Below are positions 1-5,282 of a stretch of DNA of 5,585 nt, piece after piece. The first letter of the stretch is position 1, and each line of letters starts with the position of its first letter. The stretch is from Rhodoferax sp. Its GTDB lineage: Bacteria; Pseudomonadota; Gammaproteobacteria; Burkholderiales; Burkholderiaceae_C. The stretch is taken from assembly GCA_017880985.1 (NCBI GenBank), contig JADGRK010000186.1:1-5585 (forward strand). The letters run 5' to 3'. The notes under the pieces were generated by a model. That model saw nothing but the letters and a program-made list of their open reading frames with translations. It was not told where the DNA came from and did no database searches. The position numbers and the translations under genes were made by a program.

Positions 1-168
1 ACGGTTGTGCCACTATTTTTGGGCATCGGCAAGCACGCCAGTGAAGATCTGCCCAGACTCATCGCCAAGCTGCGCATCAGTCACCCGCAAATTGAGTTCA
101 TTCTCAAACCCGCCATCGGCGAAGAGGCCCAAGTGCTTGAGCTCATCGCTCGCATTGCCATTTCATGA
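1..168 (+). CDS. C-terminal end of a CbiX/SirB-type sirohydrochlorin chelatase (5' truncated by window)
   Basis: Frame 1 is open from the first base to a TGA at 166-168 and encodes the last 55 residues of a protein whose start lies outside the window. The peptide begins TVVPLFLGIGKHASEDLP and continues with a helix rich in leucine and isoleucine. The pattern VVPLFLGxGKHxxxDLP is what I recognise from the second half of CbiX-family proteins, where the histidine after GxGK is a conserved metal or tetrapyrrole-site residue. The family inserts Co2+ or Fe2+ into sirohydrochlorin in the cytoplasm, towards cobalamin or siroheme. Siroheme is the cofactor of sulfite and nitrite reductases. Which metal this one uses cannot be told from the fragment. 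The gene runs in the same direction as valS, with 68 bp between them. The reading frame is certain; the family call rests on one short motif. Confidence 0.72.
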   Translation, partial: TVVPLFLGIGKHASEDLPRLIAKLRISHPQIEFILKPAIGEEAQVLELIARIAIS

Positions 169-206
169 GGTCCCCGAAGTTGCGCCCGGTGTGATCTGGC
201 GTCGAA

Positions 207-212
207 TAAAAT
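207..212 (+). promoter_or_regulatory. possible -10 box of a valS promoter
   Basis: TAAAAT matches the sigma-70 -10 consensus at five of six positions and lies 24 bp before the valS ATG, so a transcript would start near 219 with a very short leader. No good -35 hexamer sits at 16-18 bp. The nearest candidate, TTGCGC at 180-185, is 21 bp away, which is too far. The same bases contain the in-frame TAA (207-209) that rules out an upstream valS start. This is a weak prediction; valS could also be read through from the chelatase gene. Confidence 0.3.
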
Positions 213-236
213 CGGCTTCTTCCAGCCAAAGAAACC

Positions 237-3176
237 ATGAACGACGCATTGCAACAACCGGGCCTCAGCAGCCTGTCCAAATCCTTTGAGCCAGCGGCCA
301 TCGAAGCCCATTGGGGGCCGGAGTGGGAACGTCGCGGCTACGCCCAGGCTGGCTACCGGGGCAGCAAAGCGCCCAAAGACAGCGTCCCGGCGTTTGCCAT
401 CCAGTTACCGCCACCCAACGTCACGGGCACGCTGCACATGGGGCACGCGTTCAACCAGACCATCATGGATTCGCTCACGCGCTACCACCGCATGAGCGGC
501 GCTAACACGGTCTGGATTCCGGGCACCGACCACGCCGGCATTGCCACGCAAATCGTGGTGGAACGCCAATTGCAGGATCAAAAAGTCAGCCGCCACGACC
601 TGGGCCGCCAGAACTTCATCGCCAAGGTGTGGGAATGGAAAGAAAAGAGTGGCAACACCATCACGACACAAATGCGCCGCATGGGCGACAGCGTGGACTG
701 GAGCCGCGAGTACTTCACGATGGACGACAAACTGTCCAAAACCGTGACCGAAACTTTTGTGCGCCTGTATGAACAAGGCCTGATCTACCGTGGCAAACGG
801 CTGGTGAACTGGGACCCGGTGCTACAAAGCGCAGTCAGCGATCTGGAGGTGGAAAGCGAAGAGGAGGACGGCTTCCTGTGGCACATCTGCTACCCGTTCG
901 CCGACGGCGCGCAAATGGTGGGCGGTGTGATGGCGCTCGGCCTGGTGGTTGCCACCACCCGCCCGGAAACCATGCTCGGTGACGTGGCGGTGATGGTGCA
1001 TCCGGAAGATGAGCGCTACCGGCACCTGATCGACAAACACGTCATCCTGCCCTTATGCAACCGGACCATCCCGATAATCGCCGACGACTACGTGGACCAG
1101 GCGTTCGGCACCGGCGTGGTGAAGGTCACGCCCGCGCACGACCAGAACGATTACGCGGTGGGCCAGCGGCACAAATTGCCGATGATTTGCGTGTTGACGC
1201 TGGATGCCAGGATCAATTCCGAGGCACCAGCGGTCTATCAAGGCCTTGATCGCTTTGTGGCCCGCAAGCAAATTGTCAAAGATTTGGAAACCTTGGGCCT
1301 GCTGATCGAAGTCAAAAAACACAAGCTGATGGTGCCGCGCTGCGGCCGCACCGGCCAAATCATCGAGCCAATGCTGACCGACCAGTGGTTTGTCGCCATG
1401 ACCAAGGTGGGTGAATCCGACCCGACGGGCAAATCGATCGCACAAAAAGCGATTGACGCGGTGCAATCCGGTGACGTGAAGTTTGTGCCCGAGAACTGGG
1501 TCAACACCTACAACCAGTGGATGAACAACATCCAGGACTGGTGCATCAGCCGCCAGCTCTGGTGGGGCCATCAGATTCCGGCCTGGTATGGCGAGGATGG
1601 TTCAATTTTTGTAGCACGTGACGCAGATGCAGCAAGGGCCAAGGCCGAAAAAGCGGGCTATACCGGAGCACTCACACGCGATGAAGATGTGCTTGACACC
1701 TGGTACTCCTCCGCATTGGTGCCTTTTTCCACCATGGGCTGGCCGGAAAAGACGCAGGATTTTGACCTCTACCTGCCCTCCTCGGTGCTGGTCACGGGCT
1801 ACGACATCATCTTCTTCTGGGTCGCCCGGATGATCATGATGACCACGCACTTCACGGGTCAGGTGCCATTCAAGCACGTCTACATCCACGGCCTGGTGCG
1901 CGATGCGCAGGGTAAGAAGATGAGCAAGTCCGAGGGCAACGTGCTCGACCCGGTCGATTTGATCGACGGCATTGCGCTGCCCGAACTGCTGGTGAAGCGC
2001 TCCGAAGGCCTGCGCAAGCCCGAGACTGCGCCGCAAGTGCGCAAGAACACCGAGAAAGAGTTTCCAGTCGGCATTCCAGCCTTTGGCGCCGATGCCTTGC
2101 GCTTCACTTTTGCCTCGCTCGCTTCCTTGGGCCGCAGCATCAACTTTGACAGCAAGCGCTGCGAGGGCTACCGCAATTTCTGCAACAAGCTGTGGAACGC
2201 CAGCCGCTTCGTGCTGATGAACTGCGAGGGCCAGGATTGCGGCTTGAACGAGCACACGAAAGAAGAATGCGCTGTCGGTGGCGCCGCGCACGGTTATCTG
2301 GATTTCAGCCCGGCCGACCGCTGGATCGTCTCGCTGCTGCAGCGCGCCGAAGCCGAGGTGGCGAAAGGCTTTGAAGAGTACCGCCTGGACAACGTGGCCA
2401 GCACGATTTATGACTTCGTCTGGAACGAGTTCTGCGACTGGTATCTGGAAATCGCCAAAGTCCAGATTCAACAAGGCAAAGACAACTCCGACCCGCAGAA
2501 AGGTCTGGCGCAACAACGCGCCACACGCCGCACCCTGATTCGCGTGCTGGAGACCATCCTGCGCCTGGCGCACCCGGTCATTCCCTTCGTCACCGAAGAG
2601 CTGTGGCAAAAAGTGGCGCCGGTGGCCGGCCGTGCCGGCGAATCCGTCTCGATCGCGGCTTACCCGGTGAGCCAGCCCGAACGGATTGATGAAACGGCCA
2701 TGGCGCATGTGACCAAACTCAAGCAACTGGTGGATGCCTGTCGCAATCTTCGCGGCGAGATGAGCGTGTCACCGGCCACCCGGCTTCCGTTGTTTGTGAT
2801 CGCCAGCCGAGCGGATGAAGCCGCCTTCTTGACTCAATCGGCACCGGTACTGAAAGCACTCGCCAAGCTCAACGAGGTGCGCGTGTTTGACGATGAAGCC
2901 GCCTGGGCCGCCGCCGCTCAAGCCGCGCCGGTGGCGGTGGTGGGCGAAGCGCGCATCTGCCTGCACATGGAAATTGATGTCGCAGCCGAAAAGATTCGCC
3001 TGGGCAAAGAAGTGGCGCGTCTGGAAGGCGAAATTGCCAAGACGCAGGGCAAACTGGGCAACGAGGCTTTTGTCGCCAAAGCGCCTGCGGCGGTCATTGA
3101 CCAGGAACGCAAACGGATGTCAGACTTTGGCGCGACCCTGACCAAGGTGAAGGACCAGCTGATGCGATTGGGGTAA
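237..3176 (+). CDS. valS: valine--tRNA ligase (ValS), complete
   Basis: Cytoplasmic class I aminoacyl-tRNA synthetase that charges tRNA-Val with valine using ATP and hydrolyses mischarged Thr-tRNA. The class I signature PPPNVTGTLHMGH is at residues 58-70, with HMGH (67-70) in the HIGH position. The CP1 editing domain carries TTRPETMLGD (240-249) and GTGVVKVTPAHDQNDY (291-306), whose Asp lies in the editing pocket. DTWYSSAL is at 487-494 and the KMSKS loop is intact at 561-565. The anticodon-binding helical domain starts near DRW at 694. The last ~64 residues (916-979) form the charged coiled-coil tRNA-binding arm typical of bacterial ValS. At 979 aa it is slightly longer than the 951-aa E. 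coli enzyme. The ATG at 237 is the first possible start after in-frame stops at 192 and 207. Its ribosome site is poor (AAAGAAA). No key residue is missing. Long open frames on the opposite strand here are by-products of GC-rich codon use. Confidence 0.98.
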   Translation: MNDALQQPGLSSLSKSFEPAAIEAHWGPEWERRGYAQAGYRGSKAPKDSVPAFAIQLPPPNVTGTLHMGHAFNQTIMDSLTRYHRMSGANTVWIPGTDHAGIATQIVVERQLQDQKVSRHDLGRQNFIAKVWEWKEKSGNTITTQMRRMGDSVDWSREYFTMDDKLSKTVTETFVRLYEQGLIYRGKRLVNWDPVLQSAVSDLEVESEEEDGFLWHICYPFADGAQMVGGVMALGLVVATTRPETMLGDVAVMVHPEDERYRHLIDKHVILPLCNRTIPIIADDYVDQAFGTGVVKVTPAHDQNDYAVGQRHKLPMICVLTLDARINSEAPAVYQGLDRFVARKQIVKDLETLGLLIEVKKHKLMVPRCGRTGQIIEPMLTDQWFVAMTKVGESDPTGKSIAQKAIDAVQSGDVKFVPENWVNTYNQWMNNIQDWCISRQLWWGHQIPAWYGEDGSIFVARDADAARAKAEKAGYTGALTRDEDVLDTWYSSALVPFSTMGWPEKTQDFDLYLPSSVLVTGYDIIFFWVARMIMMTTHFTGQVPFKHVYIHGLVRDAQGKKMSKSEGNVLDPVDLIDGIALPELLVKRSEGLRKPETAPQVRKNTEKEFPVGIPAFGADALRFTFASLASLGRSINFDSKRCEGYRNFCNKLWNASRFVLMNCEGQDCGLNEHTKEECAVGGAAHGYLDFSPADRWIVSLLQRAEAEVAKGFEEYRLDNVASTIYDFVWNEFCDWYLEIAKVQIQQGKDNSDPQKGLAQQRATRRTLIRVLETILRLAHPVIPFVTEELWQKVAPVAGRAGESVSIAAYPVSQPERIDETAMAHVTKLKQLVDACRNLRGEMSVSPATRLPLFVIASRADEAAFLTQSAPVLKALAKLNEVRVFDDEAAWAAAAQAAPVAVVGEARICLHMEIDVAAEKIRLGKEVARLEGEIAKTQGKLGNEAFVAKAPAAVIDQERKRMSDFGATLTKVKDQLMRLG

Positions 3177-3183
3177 AGCAGGC

Positions 3184-3411
3184 TTAGCGGCGGCGCATCA
3201 CGTGAATGAAATCGTTGCCCACGTGCTGCTGTTCCAGCAGTTCATTGCCGGTCTGCTTGGCGAAGGCCTGAAAGTCACGCATCGAGCCGGCATCAGTCGC
3301 GACCACCCGCAAGATCTGACCAGTCTGCATTTCAGCCAAGGCCTTTTTGGCTTTCAAAATGGGCAGTGGACAGTTCAGGCCACGGGCGTCAAGCTGTTTG
3401 TCGATTTGCAT
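3184..3411 (-). CDS. tusA: TusA-family sulfur carrier protein
   Basis: A 75-residue protein of the TusA/SirA family, with the expected small size. The family signature LDARGLNCPLPILKAKKAL is present; Cys14 in the CPxP motif is the persulfide-carrying residue. In well-studied members, TusA takes sulfur from the cysteine desulfurase IscS and passes it on for 2-thiouridine formation at the tRNA wobble position; other members serve sulfur oxidation or molybdenum cofactor synthesis. The second half (VVATDAGSMRDFQAFAKQTGNEL) matches the usual beta-alpha-beta core. The frame stays open to an ATG at 3471. I chose the ATG at 3411 because it has a good AAGGA site 6 bp upstream, begins at the conserved core, and does not overlap the Nudix gene. 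The stop codon is 7 bp from the valS stop on the other strand. It lies 26 bp downstream of the Nudix gene and is probably co-transcribed with it. Confidence 0.93.
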   Translation of the reverse strand: MQIDKQLDARGLNCPLPILKAKKALAEMQTGQILRVVATDAGSMRDFQAFAKQTGNELLEQQHVGNDFIHVMRRR

Positions 3412-3417
3412 CAAATT

Positions 3418-3422
3418 TCCTT
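3418..3422 (-). promoter_or_regulatory. ribosome binding site that fixes the tusA start
   Basis: On the minus strand the bases read AAGGA (within AAGGAAATTTG-ATG), 6 bp before the ATG at 3411. This is the only strong Shine-Dalgarno match near either possible start, and supports the 75-aa rather than the 95-aa version of TusA. Confidence 0.7.
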
Positions 3423-3437
3423 GAAATTGGCGCGATT

Positions 3438-3983
3438 TTAGAGACCTTGACCTGCGTCCGGCTTGGGCCATTCCATAAACCGTGGTTCATGCCCGCGCGC
3501 GCGCAGCCAGTCGGCCAGCGCATAGCCGGTGCCAGCCGGCCAGCACTTCACCTGGTCGAACGCGAAGAGCCGGTAGTCCACCAGTTCCGGGGAGAGCGTC
3601 ACCTCACCGCGGCACAGCGCATGGTAGGCAATGATGATCTGGTTCATGCGCTGAAAATCGTACACGCCAATCAGGTTCAACTCGGTGGCGTCCAGACTGG
3701 TCTCTTCCTTGATTTCACGCGCAATACCACCCTGCGGCGTTTCGCCCGCCTCCATGAAACCGGTGATCAGCGCAAACATCTTGCCCGGCCACGCCGCGTT
3801 TTGCGCCAGGAGAATTTGGCCCTCATACTCGATGACAGCGGCCAACACCGGGGTGGGATTGTTCCAGTGGGTGAAGCCACAGGCCGCACAGCGCAAGCGC
3901 TCTTTTTCGCCGCTGTCTTCGACCTGAGTGATCCGAGCCAGGGGTGTGGCGCATTGCGGACAAAACCTGAAAGCCTCAATCAC
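3438..3983 (-). CDS. Nudix hydrolase with N-terminal zinc ribbon
   Basis: A 181-aa protein in two parts. Residues 8-35 form a zinc ribbon with two cysteine pairs, CPQC (8-11) and CAAC (32-35). Residues ~46-150 form a Nudix domain with the box GFMEAGETPQGGIAREIKEE at 75-94 (E81, R89, E90, E93, E94 all present), followed by T-S-L at 95-97 where the consensus has X-G-hydrophobic. Nudix enzymes hydrolyse nucleoside diphosphates linked to another group, using Mg2+ or Mn2+ held by the box glutamates. The zinc ribbon plus Nudix layout recalls NADH pyrophosphatase NudC. However, the NudC motif SQPWPFPxS after the box is absent (FQRMNQIIIAYHA is there instead), so the substrate is unknown. The start is GTG: an in-frame TAA lies at 4005-4007, no ATG precedes the zinc ribbon, and AAGG sits 6 bp upstream (3990-3993). 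The gene lies between cysM and tusA on the same strand. Confidence 0.93.
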   Translation of the reverse strand: MIEAFRFCPQCATPLARITQVEDSGEKERLRCAACGFTHWNNPTPVLAAVIEYEGQILLAQNAAWPGKMFALITGFMEAGETPQGGIAREIKEETSLDATELNLIGVYDFQRMNQIIIAYHALCRGEVTLSPELVDYRLFAFDQVKCWPAGTGYALADWLRARGHEPRFMEWPKPDAGQGL

Positions 3984-3990
3984 AAAGAGC

Positions 3991-4045
3991 CTTGTTGCTA
4001 TAAATTAAATAGCTGTTTGTGCATATTCAACAGCGGCTAGCGGTC
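3991..4045. repeat. candidate copy of a Comamonadaceae dispersed intergenic repeat with two overlapping hairpins
   Basis: The cysM-Nudix gap is dominated by a structured, AT-richer element. GCTAT (3997-4001) pairs with ATAGC (4009-4013) around a 7-nt loop. GCTGTT (4012-4017) pairs with AACAGC (4029-4034) around an 11-nt loop. The two stems share bases 4012-4013. The order GCTATnAAA..., ATAGCTG, TTTGTGCATATTCAAC, then GGCTAG resembles an abundant short repeat I remember from Rhodoferax, Polaromonas and Acidovorax intergenic regions (ATAGCTGCTTGCGC followed by CGCTAG). No second good copy is visible in this window, so the repeat status depends on that memory. On the minus strand the second hairpin is followed by TATTTAATTTAT, which could weakly attenuate transcription between cysM and the Nudix gene. 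The element also supplies the sequence just before the Nudix ribosome site. Confidence 0.5.
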
Positions 4046-4059
4046 GTTGCGACTCGGAA

Positions 4060-4962
4060 TCAAGCCGGAAACACGCCGGTCGACAAATAGCGATCGCCCC
4101 GATCGCACACGATGAAAACGATGGTGGCGTTGGTCTCGCTTTTGGCCATCTCCTGCGCCACCCAGCAGGCCCCGGCTGCCGAAATGCCGGCAAAAATACC
4201 TTCTTCACGCGCCATGCGCCGGCACATGTCTTCGGCATCTTCCTGGCTCACGTACATCAACTCATCCACATTGGCCGGGTCATAAATCTTGGGCAGATAG
4301 GCTTGTGGCCACTTGCGGATGCCGGGGATACGCGAGCCCTCATGCGGTTGCACACCAATGATCTTGATGGCCGGATTTTTTTGTTTCAGATATTGCGACA
4401 CACCGGTGATGGTGCCGGTGGTGCCCATGGCACTCACAAAATGAGTGACCTGCCCCTGGGTGTCAGCCCAGATTTCAGGGCCCGTGGTTTCAAAATGAAT
4501 GCGCGGATTGTCGGCATTGGAAAACTGGTCGAGCACCCGCCCCTTGCCGTCGTGCTGCATTTGCAGTGCCAGGTCCCGCGCGTACTCAATGCCGCCGCTC
4601 TTGGGTGTGAGTATCAGTTCTGCACCAAATGCTTTCATGGTTTGGGCGCGCTCAACGGACAGGTCTTCAGGCATGATCAAAATCATGTGATAGCCCTTGA
4701 TCGCTGCGGCCATCGCCAGCGCAATGCCGGTGTTGCCTGAAGTTGCCTCAATCAGCGTGTCGCCCGGCTTGATCTCGCCACGTTCCTGGGCGCGCTGAAT
4801 CATCGACAACGCTGGACGATCTTTCACCGAGCCGGCCGGGTTGTTGCCCTCGAGTTTGCCCAGAATGACGTTGCCGCGCGCGGAGTTTTCCGTGGCACCA
4901 ATACGCTGCAACTTGACCAGGGGTGTTTTTCCAATGGAATCTTCAATGCTTGGGTATTTCAT
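4060..4962 (-). CDS. cysM: cysteine synthase B (O-acetylserine sulfhydrylase B), CysM
   Basis: A 300-aa PLP enzyme of fold type II, near the usual CysM length (303 aa in E. coli). It makes cysteine from O-acetylserine and sulfide. CysM enzymes also accept thiosulfate, giving S-sulfocysteine. The PLP lysine is K47 in NNPAGSVKDRPA. The substrate-binding loop EATSGNTG is at 72-79 and the phosphate-binding loop GTTGT at 180-184. The C-terminal stretch CDRGDRYLSTGVF is the CysM form rather than the CysK one. EGSRIPGIRKWP also follows CysM (EGSSIPGIRRWP in E. coli), as does the absence of a long CysK-type insert there. All catalytic motifs are intact. The ATG at 4962 gives the standard MKYPSIEDSIGKTPL start but lacks a clear Shine-Dalgarno site and sits inside a palindrome. 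It is the first of three minus-strand genes, 76 bp ahead of the Nudix gene, and is divergent from tRNA-Leu. Confidence 0.97.
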   Translation of the reverse strand: MKYPSIEDSIGKTPLVKLQRIGATENSARGNVILGKLEGNNPAGSVKDRPALSMIQRAQERGEIKPGDTLIEATSGNTGIALAMAAAIKGYHMILIMPEDLSVERAQTMKAFGAELILTPKSGGIEYARDLALQMQHDGKGRVLDQFSNADNPRIHFETTGPEIWADTQGQVTHFVSAMGTTGTITGVSQYLKQKNPAIKIIGVQPHEGSRIPGIRKWPQAYLPKIYDPANVDELMYVSQEDAEDMCRRMAREEGIFAGISAAGACWVAQEMAKSETNATIVFIVCDRGDRYLSTGVFPA

Positions 4963-4966
4963 ACCC
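4952..4966. promoter_or_regulatory. perfect palindrome covering the cysM start codon
   Basis: On the minus strand the bases read GGGTATGAAATACCC: a perfect 6-bp inverted repeat (GGGTAT/ATACCC) around a 3-nt centre, with the cysM ATG inside it. As RNA it could fold into a short hairpin over the initiation codon; as DNA it could be a small operator. It also occupies the place where the -35 region of the tRNA-Leu promoter would fall. A function is not shown; the pairing itself is direct observation. Confidence 0.4.
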
Positions 4967-4973
4967 TACACTG

Positions 4974-4982
4974 TGCCATAAT
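4974..4982 (+). promoter_or_regulatory. extended -10 promoter element for tRNA-Leu
   Basis: TGCCATAAT fits the extended -10 form TGnTATAAT with one mismatch. Transcription would start near 4989, leaving a leader of about 14 nt before the mature tRNA at 5003. No convincing -35 hexamer lies 16-18 bp upstream, which is tolerated by extended -10 promoters. It sits in the 40-bp gap between the divergent cysM and tRNA genes. I found no equally good minus-strand promoter for cysM there. Confidence 0.42.
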
Positions 4983-5002
4983 TTCAACCTTCGCTTTTTC
5001 CG

Positions 5003-5087
5003 GCCTCGGTGGTGGAATTGGTAGACGCGCTGGACTCAAAATCCAGTACCGAAAGGTGTGCCGGTTCGATTCCGGCCCGAGGCACCA
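5003..5087 (+). tRNA. tRNA-Leu, anticodon CAA, with encoded CCA
   Basis: An 85-nt tRNA with all arms intact. The acceptor stem GCCTCGG (5003-5009) pairs fully with CCGAGGC (5077-5083), followed by discriminator A and encoded CCA (5085-5087). The D-loop region carries GGTGGAATTGGTAGACGC, typical of bacterial tRNA-Leu. The anticodon stem CTGGA (5030-5034) pairs with TCCAG (5042-5046). The loop CTCAAAA puts anticodon CAA at 5037-5039, so it reads UUG. A long variable arm (ACC-GAAA-GGT, 5048-5057) marks it as a class II tRNA, as expected for leucine. The T stem GCCGG (5060-5064) pairs with CCGGC (5072-5076) around the loop TTCGATT. It appears to be a single-gene unit, divergent from cysM. Confidence 0.98.
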
Positions 5088-5161
5088 TAGCTTGACTGCT
5101 ATGAAGATAAAGACTGCGTCAAGTTGACTGACCGCATTAGAATAGCTATGAAACTTGTAGC
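5087..5161. repeat. cluster of short direct and inverted repeats after tRNA-Leu
   Basis: Directly after the tRNA CCA, ATAGC (5087-5091) and GCTAT (5098-5102) form a 5-bp inverted repeat around TTGACT. CTTGAC (5091-5096) can instead pair with GTCAAG (5118-5123). Direct repeats are TTGACTG at 5092-5098 and 5124-5130, and GCTATGAA at 5098-5105 and 5145-5152. The second GCTAT is followed by GTAGC (5157-5161), which recalls the first arm of the element between cysM and the Nudix gene. None of these hairpins is followed by a T-tract on the plus strand, so they do not look like a standard terminator for the tRNA. The repeats are short and some may be chance. Confidence 0.3.
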
Positions 5162-5183
5162 ATTGTCAAATCTGCGATATAGT
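5124..5183 (+). promoter_or_regulatory. two possible promoters for the HxlR-like gene
   Basis: Candidate A is TTGACT (5124-5129) and TATGAA (5147-5152), 17 bp apart, matching consensus at nine of twelve positions. Candidate B is TTGTAG (5155-5160) and TATAGT (5178-5183), also 17 bp apart, with a better -10 but a poorer -35 (eight of twelve). B would start transcription near 5190, so the mRNA would begin just before the hairpin at 5206-5230. The leader would be about 93 nt from B and longer from A. The sequence does not decide between them. Confidence 0.35.
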
Positions 5184-5197
5184 TTTGCGTCCGAGCC

Positions 5198-5230
5198 AAA
5201 AAAACTGCTGGCATCAAAAGTGATGCCGCA
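5198..5230 (-). terminator. terminator-like hairpin with T7 tract, reading on the minus strand
   Basis: GGCATCA (5210-5216) pairs perfectly with TGATGCC (5221-5227) around AAAG. TGC (5206-5208) pairs with GCA (5228-5230) if T5209 is bulged, giving ten base pairs. On the minus strand this hairpin is followed by one G and then seven T residues (A7 at 5198-5204 on the plus strand), the layout of a Rho-independent terminator. On the plus strand no T-tract follows, so it should not stop transcription of the HxlR-like gene. There it would be a leader hairpin, or the 18-bp dyad could be an operator. No minus-strand gene that it would serve is visible to its right in the window. Confidence 0.5.
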
Positions 5231-5267
5231 TACAAATTGAATCGCCCCGGTCATCAACCAAAGCTTT

Positions 5268-5274
5268 GAGGAGA
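5268..5274 (+). promoter_or_regulatory. ribosome binding site of the HxlR-like gene
   Basis: GAGGAGA ends 8 bp before the ATG at 5283. It is the strongest Shine-Dalgarno site in the window and fixes the start of the last gene. Confidence 0.75.
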
Positions 5275-5282
5275 GCCGTTAA

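Noticed and set aside
169..236. Riboswitch or T-box leader before valS
   Set aside because: The gap is only 68 bp, with no T-box sequence or long stem, and T-box control of valS is a feature of Gram-positive bacteria.
1602..2726. A 374-codon open frame on the minus strand within valS
   Set aside because: It lies wholly opposite the conserved valS core, its peptide resembles no family and has skewed His/Ala/Val/Gln content, and it has no ribosome site. GC-rich codon use commonly creates such antisense frames.
3412..3471. Extended 95-aa TusA starting at the ATG at 3471
   Set aside because: The extra 20 residues are basic and unlike the family, overlap the Nudix 3' end, and lack a ribosome site as good as the AAGGA before 3411.
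3491..3505. CG-alternating run inside the Nudix gene
   Set aside because: It encodes part of the WLRARGHEP stretch in frame and is too short to be a meaningful simple repeat in GC-rich DNA.
3366..4040. A 224-codon plus-strand open frame across the start of tusA and the whole Nudix gene
   Set aside because: It is antisense to clear Nudix motifs and the TusA CPxP motif, and its peptide shows no recognisable domain or ribosome site.
4303..4740. Plus-strand open frame of 145 codons opposite cysM
   Set aside because: It is antisense to the intact PLP-enzyme motifs of cysM and has no family features.
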